Source: Albidovulum denitrificans (GTDB lineage Bacteria; Pseudomonadota; Alphaproteobacteria; Rhodobacterales; Rhodobacteraceae). From it: DNA of 64,000 nt. The position numbers were made by a program, and so were the translations under genes. This document shows positions 18,252 to 27,210 of the stretch, in pieces. Within the stretch, counting starts at the first letter, position 1; each line of letters starts with the position of its first letter. The notes beneath the pieces were generated by a model. The model was not told where the DNA came from. It ran no database searches and saw only the letters and a list, made by a program, of their open reading frames with translations. Where the stretch lies: NCBI RefSeq assembly GCF_002973535.1, contig NZ_PVEP01000009.1, forward strand, positions 89,221 to 153,220, written 5' to 3'.

Positions 18252-21200
18252 GCGTTTTGATGCAGAACCCCGCAAGACGCGCCGCCGCGCCCGACTACTG
18301 GCATCGACGGCTCTGCTTTCGCTGACTGTCTCGGCCGTCTCGGTAAGCGCCCAGACGGCCTGCCAGGACAACCTGTTGCCCCAACCCGAGGAGTGTCGTC
18401 GGGCAAATGGCGATATCGCGGTCGAAATGCCGGTCGGCGAGAACGCCGAGACGGTCGAAACCGCGCCGGGCACCGGCTTTTCGTCGCTTGGCTTCTCGAT
18501 TTCGATCGAGGGGCAGACCGTCGCAGGGGCTCTGGCCCCCGCCACCCCGCAACGCACGACCGACCGGCAGGCCGCCGCCGCGGACATCGACGTCCGCTAC
18601 GACGGGCTGATCCCCGCCACGATCCTCAACGTTTCAACCAGCGATCTGCGCGCTAGCTACCAGGCGGGCGAGACGGTGACCTTCCGGGCCTCGGCCAATT
18701 ACCCCGCCTGGATCGACCGGGCCGAGATCATCGTCTATGACATGGCAGCCCCGGGGCGTGGCATCGTCGCCCGCATCCCGACGGCCCCAAACGGCGAGAC
18801 AGAATGGACCATGCCCGAGGATGGCTCGGGCGAGCTTGCCTATGCGCTGCGCGTCTATGACAGCGCCGGGCGCTATGACGAGACGGTCGCGCTGGACCTT
18901 GTCCGCACCTCGGCCGCCTTCGAGACCCATGCCACCACAGGCCCCGTCACGGCTGCGGGTGAGGCCGAGGACCGCACCCGCCGCAAGACGATTCCGGTCC
19001 GCGGCGGGCAGGTCACGATTTCGGGAGGCAATGTCGGCACCGCTGTCGAGGTGATGGGCGAGACCGTCCCGGTCGATCCCGACGGACGTTTCGTGATCAG
19101 CCGCATCCTGCCGCCGGGGGACCATGTCGTCACCGTCAAGGCGAACGGGGGGTCGGTCGTGCGGGACGTGAACATCCCCGTCTCGGACTGGTTCTATGTC
19201 GGCATTGCCGATCTGACCCTGGGCAAACGCCTGGACGATGACCTAATCGAAGCCGATCCGGACTACGAGGACACCTATGTCGACGGGCGGCTTGCAGGAT
19301 ATGCCAAGGGCACCACGGCAGCTGGATACACGATCACCGGGTCAATCGATACCGGCGAAGGACCGATCGAGGACGCCTTCCGCCGTCTCGGCGACAGAGA
19401 CCCCCGGCGCGTCATCGAACGGATGGACCCGTCGAACCTGTACCCGACCTACGGCGACGACAGCACGTCCTATGACGATGCCCCGACCTCGGGCCGCTTC
19501 TATCTGAAGGTCGCCAAGGAGGCGTCCTCGCTGACCTGGGGCGATTTCAAGTCCAACATCGACGGCACCACTTTCCTGCGTCAGTCGCGCGGCCTTTACG
19601 GGGCCGAGCTGCGCTATGTCACCCCCAGCGTCACCACGAACGGTGACCCGCGCGCCACGGTCACGCTTTATGCCGCGCAGCCGGACACCCTGCCGCAACG
19701 CGATATCCTGCGCGGGACGGGCGGGTCGGTCTACTTCCTGTCGCGGCAGGACATCAACATCGGCTCCGAGACCATCACGGTCGAGACCATCGACCCCGTG
19801 ACGGGCCGGGTGGTCAGCCGCGCGACCCTGACCGAAGGGGTCGACTACCAGATCAACTACCTGCAAGGCGTCCTGATCCTGACGCGGCCCCTGGGATCGT
19901 CGGTTGACGATGGCGGGCTGGTCACCGACGGGTCGGGCAGCCTGGATGCGAACCTGGTCGCCCAGTATGAATACACCCCGACCGGCGGCAGCCTGGACGG
20001 AAGCTCGTTCGGCGGTCGCGCGACCATCGCTGCAACCGAACGGCTGACCTTCGGCGTCACCGCGCTGTCGGAAACCACCGGCGCGGCTGACCAGCGGATG
20101 ACCGGCGTCGATGTGCGCTATGCGCTGGGAGAGACCAGCTTCATCGAAGCCGAAATCGCGCAGACCGACGGTCCTGGCATTGGCCGCGCCTTCTCGACCG
20201 ACGGCGGGTTGACCATCACCTCGGACGGCATCGCCGGCGGCGGCAAGGCGCAAGCCTACCGCTTCGACTCGCGCTTCGACCTCGTTGAACTTGGCCTGTC
20301 CCGCCCGGGCTTCGTCCAGCTGTATGGCGAGCGCAAGGACGCGGGCTTCTCGACGCTGACCGAGGACATTGCCGAGGATCAGACCCTCTTGGGCCTGAAG
20401 TCCGAAGTCGAAGTCTCTGATCGGCTGACCTTCGGGCTGGATGCGGAAACCTTCGACAAGGACGGCGGCGACCGCAAGGACAGCGCCGAGCTGCGTCTGA
20501 CCTATGACCTGACCCCGGTCTGGTCGGTCGAGGCAGGGTTGGCCTATCTGGACCAGCGCATCCTGGCCGAACCGGAAGACACCGGCCGGCGCACCGATCT
20601 TGGTCTGCGGCTGAATTACCAGCCCAGCGACGACCTGCTGCTGTACGTCTTTGGTCAGTCGACCCTTTCGACCAGCGGCGGGATCGGGCGCAACGACCGC
20701 CTGGGCGTGGGCTTCGACACCCGTTTGTCCGAAAAGCTGTCCCTCTCGGGCGAGGTTTCGGACGGCGACAAGGGTGCCGGGGCAAAGGCAAAGCTGTCCT
20801 ACCGGCCCACAGCCGACAACGAAGTCTATCTCGGCTACACGCTTGATCCGACCCGGACCGGAGCCGCCTACGAACTGGTCGGTCGCGATCGTGGCAAGAT
20901 CGTCATGGGCGGTCGCTACAAGTATTCGGACAGCGTCTCGACCTGGACCGAAAGCGGCTGGGACCTCTATGGCGAACGCCGCTCCCTGGCCCGGACCTAT
21001 GGTGTCACCTACACCCCCGACGCCCGCTGGACCTTCTCGGGCGGGATCGAATCCGGCACTGTCCGCGACAGCGTCAACGGCGACTTCGACCGTGACGCCG
21101 TGTCGCTTGGGATGGCCTACAAGGGCGACGGCCCCGTCTCCGCCCGCGCGCGGCTGGAATACCGCACCGAAGACGGCGAGGGCCTGCCACAGGACCGCGA

Positions 21201-21831
21201 AACCTGGGCGCTGTCGGGCGGCTTCGAGTACAAGGTGAACGACAACTGGCGGGTTCTGGCCAACCTGGACGCGCTGAAATCGACCAGCGATCAGGACAGC
21301 TTCCTGGATGGTGAATATGTCGAAGCCAGCCTTGGCTACGCCTATCGTCCGGTGGACAACGAACGCCTGAACCTTCTGATGCGCTACACCTACCTGCGCG
21401 ACCTGCCAGGCGCGGACCAGGTCTCGGCCAACGGGACGACCGAAGGCCCCTTGCAGGTCAGCCATGTGTTCTCGATCGACGGGAACTATGACCTGTCGTC
21501 CCGCCTGACCCTGGGGGCCAAGTACGGCTTCCGGACCTCGCGGATCGCCGAGCGTGGGACAGACCTCTTCGACGACAACAGCGCTCATCTTGGCATCGTG
21601 CGGCTTGACTGGAACGTCGTCCACAAGTGGGACCTGCTGGCCGAAGGGCGCGTTCTGGTGACGGAAGGCGTGGCGACAACGGATACCGGGGCGCTGCTGG
21701 CCTTGTATCGGCACTTCGGCAACAACGCGAAAGTGGGCCTGGGCTATGAATGGGGCGAAGTGTCGGACGATCTGACCGACATCGACTATACCAGCTCTGG
21801 CCTGTTCCTGAACCTGATCGCCAAGTTCTGA
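18244..21831 (+). CDS. Large outer-membrane beta-barrel protein, partner of the DUF11 protein
   Basis: A 1195-residue protein. A signal peptide with an RRRAR basic start ends at VSAQ (about residue 36). The next about 200 residues look like Ig-type strands. A middle region contains PVSDWFYVGIADLTLGKR, common in barrels of this type. From about residue 600 to the end there are alternating amphipathic strands, and the chain ends in phenylalanine (LFLNLIAKF), the usual C-terminal signal for BamA-assisted insertion. No TonB box or plug domain is obvious, so a TonB-receptor label would be loose. The start at 18244 lies inside the end of the DUF11 gene (ATGACTGA overlap), showing translational coupling and a likely joint function. 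Confidence 0.78.
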   Translation: MTERFDAEPRKTRRRARLLASTALLSLTVSAVSVSAQTACQDNLLPQPEECRRANGDIAVEMPVGENAETVETAPGTGFSSLGFSISIEGQTVAGALAPATPQRTTDRQAAAADIDVRYDGLIPATILNVSTSDLRASYQAGETVTFRASANYPAWIDRAEIIVYDMAAPGRGIVARIPTAPNGETEWTMPEDGSGELAYALRVYDSAGRYDETVALDLVRTSAAFETHATTGPVTAAGEAEDRTRRKTIPVRGGQVTISGGNVGTAVEVMGETVPVDPDGRFVISRILPPGDHVVTVKANGGSVVRDVNIPVSDWFYVGIADLTLGKRLDDDLIEADPDYEDTYVDGRLAGYAKGTTAAGYTITGSIDTGEGPIEDAFRRLGDRDPRRVIERMDPSNLYPTYGDDSTSYDDAPTSGRFYLKVAKEASSLTWGDFKSNIDGTTFLRQSRGLYGAELRYVTPSVTTNGDPRATVTLYAAQPDTLPQRDILRGTGGSVYFLSRQDINIGSETITVETIDPVTGRVVSRATLTEGVDYQINYLQGVLILTRPLGSSVDDGGLVTDGSGSLDANLVAQYEYTPTGGSLDGSSFGGRATIAATERLTFGVTALSETTGAADQRMTGVDVRYALGETSFIEAEIAQTDGPGIGRAFSTDGGLTITSDGIAGGGKAQAYRFDSRFDLVELGLSRPGFVQLYGERKDAGFSTLTEDIAEDQTLLGLKSEVEVSDRLTFGLDAETFDKDGGDRKDSAELRLTYDLTPVWSVEAGLAYLDQRILAEPEDTGRRTDLGLRLNYQPSDDLLLYVFGQSTLSTSGGIGRNDRLGVGFDTRLSEKLSLSGEVSDGDKGAGAKAKLSYRPTADNEVYLGYTLDPTRTGAAYELVGRDRGKIVMGGRYKYSDSVSTWTESGWDLYGERRSLARTYGVTYTPDARWTFSGGIESGTVRDSVNGDFDRDAVSLGMAYKGDGPVSARARLEYRTEDGEGLPQDRETWALSGGFEYKVNDNWRVLANLDALKSTSDQDSFLDGEYVEASLGYAYRPVDNERLNLLMRYTYLRDLPGADQVSANGTTEGPLQVSHVFSIDGNYDLSSRLTLGAKYGFRTSRIAERGTDLFDDNSAHLGIVRLDWNVVHKWDLLAEGRVLVTEGVATTDTGALLALYRHFGNNAKVGLGYEWGEVSDDLTDIDYTSSGLFLNLIAKF

Positions 21832-21847
21832 TACCGGACTCGATGGT

Positions 21848-21872
21848 CCGCCCTGGCCGCGCGTCAGGGCGG
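21848..21872. terminator. Hairpin between convergent genes
   Basis: CCGCCCTG and CAGGGCGG, perfect 8-bp arms around a nine-base loop, placed 17 bases after the barrel gene stop and 19 bases before the stop of the opposing cytochrome gene. It could end transcription from both sides, although a T run is lacking. Confidence 0.6.
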
Positions 21873-21890
21873 CAGGACGCTTGGGCCGCT

Positions 21891-22952
21891 TCAGTCGCCG
21901 ATCCGGTGGACCGAAATCGGCAGCTGGGCGCCTGCCTTGCCAAGCGCGCGCCGCAGGGCCTCTTGTCCCCCGGCGCGCCCTGCATCGGTCAACGCCTGGC
22001 CCAGGGCAAGTCCCGCAAGGTAGCCTTCCACATAAGCCAGCGGTGCCGGATCACGCAGCGCCGCTTCCAGCAAGGACGCGTCCGGAGCGGCAAGATAGAT
22101 CGGGACCGCCCCCTCGATCAGCGCGCCAAGCCCGGGCGCGGCAACTGCAAGATCGGCATAGACAGCGTCTATCGCGGTCAATGACGGTGGGGTCACGCCT
22201 GGACTGGTCCATAGCAGGACCCTGGCGCTCTCATCATGAACCAGCCCGCGCTGGCGCAAGCGAAAGTCACGTTCGGGCGCTGACAGCGCCGTCAGCCAGC
22301 GTATGCGCCGGTGGCCGTCATCGACAATCCGGGCGAAAAGCAGCGCCTCCGAGACCTCTGAGACACCAAGTAGCGCGGTCTCGGCGATATCGTCCAGCGC
22401 AAGCGCGTCACCCGCCCCCACAAGAACGATGCTCCGACCATAAGCACCGCCAGCATCATTGAACGCTTGTGCTGCATCGGCAAAACCGCCCAAGCGTGGC
22501 TCGATGGCTCCGAATCTGACCCTCAGCTCGCGCGGACCGAAAGCCCGGCGGTCATTGGCCTCAAGACGAGTCAGACTTTCGACCAGGCCTGCCATCGCCG
22601 CGTCGTCCATAAGATAGCGCGGCATGGCCGCCGAAAGCTTCTGCCCGTCCGGCCCCACCCCGGCGCGCACCGCCCGGGCGAAGGTTTCCGCGTCATAGGC
22701 TGATCGTCCCCCGGTCGGTGTGGTCAGCGCTTCCCAGGTCACGGGCGGGATCAAGGTCGCACCCTCATCGTCGCCCCGCCCGTCGGCACCGTGGCACCCG
22801 GCGCAGGCGAGTTGCGAGCCCTCGACACGCACCGAGCCATCGGCAATCAGCGCTTCCGCCCCGCTCCCCGTGAAGTACAGCGTGTCAGGCATCTCCCAGG
22901 CAACCGCAGGATCAGCCAGCAAGGTCACGGCCAGCACATGTCGCCAGGCCAT
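21891..22952 (-). CDS. Cytochrome c domain fused to a binding-protein-like domain
   Basis: A 353-residue periplasmic protein. After a short signal peptide (cleavage near residue 19) a c-type haem site CAGCH occurs at residues 50-54, with a candidate Met ligand in LSAAMPRYLMDD. The domain from about residue 145 (RFGAIEPRLGGFADAAQAFN, then GGAYGRSIVLVGAG) resembles the type 1 periplasmic substrate-binding fold used by branched-chain ABC transporters. The start at 22952 overlaps the stop of the upstream SCO gene (ATGA), so the two are coupled. An electron-transfer protein tied to a ligand-binding sensor is a reasonable reading, but the second domain is assigned only by its look. Confidence 0.65.
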   Translation of the reverse strand: MAWRHVLAVTLLADPAVAWEMPDTLYFTGSGAEALIADGSVRVEGSQLACAGCHGADGRGDDEGATLIPPVTWEALTTPTGGRSAYDAETFARAVRAGVGPDGQKLSAAMPRYLMDDAAMAGLVESLTRLEANDRRAFGPRELRVRFGAIEPRLGGFADAAQAFNDAGGAYGRSIVLVGAGDALALDDIAETALLGVSEVSEALLFARIVDDGHRRIRWLTALSAPERDFRLRQRGLVHDESARVLLWTSPGVTPPSLTAIDAVYADLAVAAPGLGALIEGAVPIYLAAPDASLLEAALRDPAPLAYVEGYLAGLALGQALTDAGRAGGQEALRRALGKAGAQLPISVHRIGD

Positions 22953-23482
22953 CAGAACCCCGTCGCCAGGTCGATCAGTCCATCCGGTTCGGGAAGACCC
23001 ACGATCCGCTGGAATTCCCCGGTGCCCACATTCCCGATCAACAGCATCGGATTGTGATCTTCGATCGGCCCTGCCGGCAGGCCAAAACTGTCCAGAAGCA
23101 GAAAGGTATCCACCGGCGCTGCCGTCAGCCAAAGCCATCTGTCGCTGGCCCCGACCGCCTGCGCCGCCTCGGCCAGCTTGGCAGGCGTGTCGTTCACAGG
23201 GTCGATGGTCAGCGTGACAATGGTCAAGGGCAACCGCTCGGCAACGATCCGGTCATCCACCTCGGCCAGAATGGCGTTCGTGATCGGGCAAAGCGTGGTG
23301 CATTCGACGAAGCTGAAGCTGACGATCACTGTCCCCGCTCCATGCAGGCGCGAAACAAATCCCTCGACCCGGTAAGAGCTGTCGGTCATCGGCGCGTCGG
23401 GCAAAGCCAGCCTCTCGGTCGCCGGACGGTCGGCCCAGGCAATCGTCGGCAAGGTCGCAAGGACCAAAAGAAGCCTGTGCAT
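22952..23482 (-). CDS. SCO1/SenC-family copper or thiol protein
   Basis: A 176-residue exported thioredoxin-fold protein. The SCO metal site is present as CTTLC (Cys61 and Cys65) within SFSFVECTTLCPITNAILA, with a histidine in IEDHNPMLLIG. SCO proteins deliver copper to the CuA centre of haem-copper oxidases or act as thiol reductases. The CxxxC differs from the common CPDVC of the other two SCO proteins in this window. The ATG at 23482 is used because GAGG lies seven bases upstream. The gene overlaps both neighbours, forming a tight three-gene unit with the truncated gene upstream and the cytochrome fusion downstream. Confidence 0.82.
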   Translation of the reverse strand: MHRLLLVLATLPTIAWADRPATERLALPDAPMTDSSYRVEGFVSRLHGAGTVIVSFSFVECTTLCPITNAILAEVDDRIVAERLPLTIVTLTIDPVNDTPAKLAEAAQAVGASDRWLWLTAAPVDTFLLLDSFGLPAGPIEDHNPMLLIGNVGTGEFQRIVGLPEPDGLIDLATGF

Positions 23483-23484
23483 TG

Positions 23485-23984
23485 TCAATCCTCAAGCGCC
23501 AGGGGCAAGAAAGCTCGGCCACCGTCAGCCACGGCCGTGACGATCACCGGGCGCGTGTCCGGCAGGCGGAAGAGCGACGTGACGCGCCCGTCGGCGTCGG
23601 TCCTGACCACGGCCGACCTGCGCCAGTTGGCCTGTGGGGCACTGAAGATCAGACGGACCGAAGTCATGCGCGACGGCACTCCATCCGGCCCGACAAGGGC
23701 AAGCCGCACCGCACCGCCATCGCGTTCGGCAAGGATCAAGCCAGGGCCCTTGTCGGCGGCGGCAACCTCGGCCCGAGTCGGCACATCAAAGCACACCGTT
23801 TGCCCGCCCAGTCCCGTCGTCAACACAAGCTCCCACCCCGTCCCGACGGCAGGAAGCAGCGCCGTGCCAGTGAAGCCGCCGGGCGACGTCTCGCGGAAGG
23901 AGCGGTCCAGCACGGCAATCCGCCGCGGTTCTCCGCCGCGCAACTGCACACGCGTCATCGGCCAGGTCTTGTCGCTCATCGCCG
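23485..23984 (-). pseudogene. Unrecognised gene, 5' end removed by the ISL3 element
   Basis: About 166 codons survive. The coding frame enters straight from the ISL3 inverted repeat at 23985, and its stop overlaps the SCO start, so it was the first gene of that operon. The remaining protein is beta-rich (VGTGWELVLTTGLGGQTVCF, later RLPDTRPVIVTAVADGG) and might be the end of a beta-propeller or Ig-like periplasmic protein; I do not recognise the family. An ATG at 23979 could restart translation six bases inside the boundary, but the ribosome site would be IS sequence. The missing 5' part is not on the other side of the element. Confidence 0.6.
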
Positions 23985-24046
23985 GGGTCATCCTCAATTT
24001 GTGTGTCACGGTCTGACCGAGTTTCACAGATTGAAGGGATCAGGCC

Positions 24047-25138
24047 GTGGTATCGAAGAAGCATTGGGCTCCAACCGCCAACGTGGAGGTTGGTGAGGTC
24101 CGCCAGTCTGAGACGGGTGCATGGGTCGTATCTGGCAGACTGGCTCCGAATGGCACCTGCCCTGAGTGCGGGACGCCCTCAAGACAGCGACATGGTTGGA
24201 GGTGCCGGCGGATCGAGGATTTTCCTGCTCAGGGCCAAGCGGTTTGGATCGAGCTCAGGGTTTGTCGATGGCGATGTTTGAACTCGGATTGCCGCCGCCG
24301 CACGTTCTCCGATCGCGAGGCGGCGGTGGCGACCCCTTATGCGCGCCGGACGTCTCGACAGGCGCAACTCTTAGGCCATGTGGCGCACGCCGCTGGCGGC
24401 ACCCCAGCTGAACGGCTCTTGCGGCGACTGGGTATCCGGGTCAGTGACGATACTATTCTCCGACAGTTGCTACGCGCAGCTCAAGTTGTTCCACCACGCG
24501 CACGGATCATCGGGATCGATGATTGGAGTTGGCGAAAGTCGCAGAACTACGGGACGATCATCATCGACCTCGAGCGTCGCGCCGTCATCGATGTTCTCGA
24601 AGATCGTGATGTCGTCACATGCACCGACTGGCTAAGGCGTCATCCTGAGGTGGAAGTCATAAGCCGGGATCGCTGCGGTCTCTACGCCCAAGCCGCCCGA
24701 AAAGGAGCGCCGCAGGCGGAACAGGTCGCCGACCGGTTTCATATCGTGCAGAACCTTCGCATGGCAATCGAGGAGCAAATGAACTTGCACGGTCGCGCGA
24801 CTGGCAGAGCATTGCTCTCCGATGCAGACAACATCAGCACGGCCAGTAACCTTCTGAAGTCACGTCTTGCGCACCGCAAGTCTCGCGAGGAGATATACGA
24901 GACAATTCGGGCACTTCGGCAGCAAGGGCTGACGTGCAGCGAGATCGGGCGGAGGACGGGGTTTCCCCGACGTAGCGTCGCGAAATGGCTGCAGTTCGAG
25001 ACGCCACCGGACCGAAAGCGCGCGGTCCTCAAACGCTCGTCTGCATGGTATTTTGAAGAGTACCTGAAGCAACGCTGGGAGAACGGTATTCGCAGCGGCA
25101 ATGCACTGCTCCCTTTGATCCAAGAACGTGGTTACGAG
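24047..25138 (+). pseudogene. ISL3-family transposase, 5' part
   Basis: Codons 1-364 of the interrupted transposase. Zinc-finger cysteines are visible in CPECGTPSRQRHGWRCRR and CRWRCLNSDCRRRTF (about residues 37-90). The DDE domain begins with IIGIDDWSWRKSQNYGTIII, carrying the first catalytic Asp, and continues with VISRDRCGLYAQAA and ADRFHIVQNL. A GTG start follows GAAGGGA. The frame breaks after ERGYE, exactly at the IS66 target duplication, and continues into 11 foreign codons and a stop. Confidence 0.9.
25131..25138. repeat. 8-bp target duplication, left copy (IS66)
   Basis: GTTACGAG, identical to 28731-28738. IS66-family elements make 8-bp duplications. The perfect match shows that this insertion is recent or undisturbed. 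Confidence 0.95.
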
Positions 25139-25184
25139 GTAAGCGTCCGGCCCGACCGCCCTGCCGCGTGGTGAGAGAGGCGGA

Positions 25185-25212
25185 TAGTGTCCACCACCGA
25201 TAGTGGACACTA
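25185..25212 (+). promoter_or_regulatory. Stem-loop covering the tnpA start
   Basis: TAGTGTCCAC and GTGGACACTA pair perfectly over 10 bp with an eight-base loop, and the GTG start of tnpA at 25187 lies inside the left arm. It could mask the start in mRNA or act as an operator; either would limit transposition. Confidence 0.45.
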
Positions 25213-25582
25213 TGGTGATGGCGTGGCGCGTCGAACGAAGCGACTTTGGACGGATGAGGAGAAGCGTTCGATCTGTTTCCAGACGGCGGCGCCGGGCGTT
25301 TCCGTGGCTCAGGTTGCGCGGCGCTACGCGGTGAACGCGAACCTGATCTTCAAGTGGCTGCGCGATCCCCGTTATGCGCCGGACCCCACCTCGGTTGCGC
25401 CCCCAGCAGAGGAGGCGCGGTTTCTGCCCGTAGAGATCGTCGCGGAGACCAGGTCTACCCCGGCGGCACCTGCCGCCGAGAACCACATCGAGATCGAGCT
25501 GGCGGGCGGTCACCGGATGCGGATCAGCGGCAGCTATGATCCTGAGGCGCTGGCGCGGCTGATCCGGGGCCTGACAGCGTGA
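25187..25582 (+). CDS. tnpA: IS66 accessory protein TnpA
   Basis: A 131-residue protein with an N-terminal helix-turn-helix of the transposase-8 type ([19 protein letters not shown], then [20 protein letters not shown]). A proline- and alanine-rich linker leads to the C-terminal stretch [18 protein letters not shown] typical of IS66 TnpA. Its stop overlaps the GTG start of tnpB. The protein is needed for transposition of IS66 elements, though its exact role is not settled. Confidence 0.88.
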   Translation: MSTTDSGHYGDGVARRTKRLWTDEEKRSICFQTAAPGVSVAQVARRYAVNANLIFKWLRDPRYAPDPTSVAPPAEEARFLPVEIVAETRSTPAAPAAENHIEIELAGGHRMRISGSYDPEALARLIRGLTA

Positions 25583-25803
25583 TCCCAGTTCCGGCCAACA
25601 CGCGGGTCTGGCTGGCGGCCGGGGTCACCGACATGCGCAAGGGGTTCACGGCGCTGGCGGCGCAGGCCGAGGCGGTGCTGCAGCAGGACCCGTTTGGCGG
25701 ACATCTCTTTGTCTTCCGTGGTCGCCGTGGCGATCTGGTCAAGGTCATCTGGTGGGACGGTCAGGGCGCGTGCATGTTCCTGAAGCGGCTGGAGAAGGGG
25801 CGG
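25579..25803 (+). pseudogene. tnpB: IS66 TnpB, 5' part, cut by IS3
   Basis: Codons 1-75 of TnpB (IS66 Orf2-like). The family signature [20 protein letters not shown] and the [19 protein letters not shown] stretch are clear. It begins with GTG overlapping the tnpA stop. The frame ends at RLEKGR, at the IS3 junction, where the IS3 end supplies an immediate TGA. Joined to 27030-27152 it gives a normal 115-residue protein. Confidence 0.9.
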
Positions 25804-25862
25804 TGACCTGAGCCCCGTCTTCCCTCCGGGGTAAGGGAGAGTCCTTGGGTTGATTTCTGGGC

Positions 25863-26702
25863 CTATGCGGCCTGCTTTTCCAGTCTGATCTTCATTGCAA
25901 ACTCGGCCGGTGGGATATTCCCAAGGGCGGAATGGGGTCTTTGGCGGTTGTAATCCTCCTTCCACATGGCGATCTGGGTGCGGGCGTCGGGCAGCGTCGA
26001 GAACAGCGTCTCGTTCAGGAACTCGTCCCGGAACCGCCCGTTGAAGCTTTCGATGAACCCATTCTGCATGGGCTTGCCGGGCGCGATGTAGTGCCAGTCG
26101 ACTGTCGTGCGCTGACACCAGGACAGGATCGCCGTCGAAGTGAACTCAGTCCCATTGTCGCTGACGATGGTGGTGGGGCGCCTTCGTCGGGCGATGATCG
26201 CGTCTAGCTCACGCGCAACACGGGTCCCTGACAGCGACGTGTCAGCGATCAGGGTCAGGCATTCCCGGGTGAAATCATCCACCACGGCAAGGACCCGGAA
26301 CCGCCGACCATCAGTGAAGGCATCGCTGATGAAGTCGAGGCTCCAGCGTTCATTCGCCGCCTGCGGCAAAACCATCGGTCGCCGTGTTCCCACCGCCCGT
26401 TTGCGACCGCCGCGCTTGCGAACCTGCAGCTTCTCTTCGCTGTATAGCCTGCGCAACTTCTTGAGATTCATCACGATCCCCTGCCGGTCGAGCATGATGT
26501 GGATGCGCCGATAGCCAAACCGCTGCCGTTCGGCCGCGACAGCCTTCATGGCCGCGCGTTCAGCGGCATCGTCGGGGCGGACACTTTTGTAGCGGATGCT
26601 CGAGCGATCGACCGCCAGCACCTCGCACGCCCGACGCTGGCTCACGCCGTGCACCGCACAAACCTGAGCCACCGCACCCCGCTTCGCATCGGGCGTCACC
26701 AT
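25863..26702 (-). CDS. IS3-family transposase OrfB (catalytic)
   Basis: A 279-residue rve-type integrase domain, normally made as an OrfAB fusion. The catalytic triad is visible: Asp in [10 protein letters not shown], Asp in IVSDNGTEF, and Glu in [16 protein letters not shown]. The N-terminal HTH_21 segment ([19 protein letters not shown]) is intact. Its own ATG at 26702 overlaps the end of orfA in the -1 frame, at a run of seven A residues (26702-26708 read on the minus strand), the usual slippery site. The C-terminus [18 protein letters not shown] is typical. Confidence 0.94.
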   Translation of the reverse strand: MVTPDAKRGAVAQVCAVHGVSQRRACEVLAVDRSSIRYKSVRPDDAAERAAMKAVAAERQRFGYRRIHIMLDRQGIVMNLKKLRRLYSEEKLQVRKRGGRKRAVGTRRPMVLPQAANERWSLDFISDAFTDGRRFRVLAVVDDFTRECLTLIADTSLSGTRVARELDAIIARRRRPTTIVSDNGTEFTSTAILSWCQRTTVDWHYIAPGKPMQNGFIESFNGRFRDEFLNETLFSTLPDARTQIAMWKEDYNRQRPHSALGNIPPAEFAMKIRLEKQAA

Positions 26703-26962
26703 TTTTTTGAGGCAACATCTTTCAAAATGGCAATGTCGAGCATCGCCTCGGCCAGAAGCTTCTTCAGCTTGCTGTTCTCGTCTTCCAGCACCTTCAGTCG
26801 CTGAGCCTCAGACACGTCCATGCCGCCGAACCGCGCCTTGTATTTGTAGAACGTCGCCGAGCTGATCCCGTGCCTGCGGCACACCTCTGCCGTCGGCGTC
26901 CCGCCCTCCTGCTCCTTCAAAATCCCGATGATCTGCGCTTCCGTGAACCGCGATTGCTTCAT
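26696..26962 (-). CDS. IS3-family transposase OrfA (DNA-binding)
   Basis: An 88-residue helix-turn-helix protein starting [20 protein letters not shown], with the [20 protein letters not shown] recognition helix and a leucine-zipper-like C-terminal half ([20 protein letters not shown]). The start at 26962 is chosen because it begins at the family's usual first residues; an upstream in-frame ATG adds 11 unrelated residues. It ends in the A-rich slippery sequence shared with orfB, so ribosomes that slip back one base make the fused transposase. Confidence 0.92.
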   Translation of the reverse strand: MKQSRFTEAQIIGILKEQEGGTPTAEVCRRHGISSATFYKYKARFGGMDVSEAQRLKVLEDENSKLKKLLAEAMLDIAILKDVASKKW

Positions 26963-27029
26963 TGTCCGTCTCCATGCGTGGACGGACTCTACCAAAATCT
27001 GGAGGAGGTGCAGGGGCTCAGGTCAGCGG

Positions 27030-27152
27030 TTCGTCTGGCCCTCGGCCGAGGAGGGGAAGGTGGCGCTGTCGCCCGCGCAGCTGTCGATGCTGCTGGAGGG
27101 GATCGACTGGCGGGCACCGCAGCGGACATGGCGGCCCTTGACAGCGGGATAA
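27030..27152 (+). pseudogene. tnpB: IS66 TnpB, 3' part
   Basis: The last 40 codons of TnpB, starting FVWPSAEEGKVALSPAQLSM and ending DWRAPQRTWRPLTAG. It continues the frame of 25579-25803 exactly when the IS3 and one GCGG copy are removed. Confidence 0.9.
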
Positions 27153-27210
27153 TCCGGGGGGCCGCAAGAGAACGATTCCCACAAGGAATACAGTGGGATA
27201 AACTCCTTGC

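Larger units (their letters stand above)
25804..27025 (-). mobile_element. IS3-family element (innermost of three)
   Basis: 1222 bp, with ends TGACCTGAGCCCC (25804-25816) and its inverted copy (27013-27025). It is flanked by the 4-bp duplication GCGG (25800-25803 and 27026-27029). The size, 4-bp duplication and two overlapping genes fit the IS407 group of IS3. Its genes read opposite to those of the host IS66. Both genes are open, so the copy looks intact and its insertion is the most recent of the three. Confidence 0.95.

Noticed and set aside
19342..21714. Long minus-strand open frame opposite the barrel gene
   Set aside because: Same cause: third-position GC on the sense strand removes stops. 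No family resemblance.
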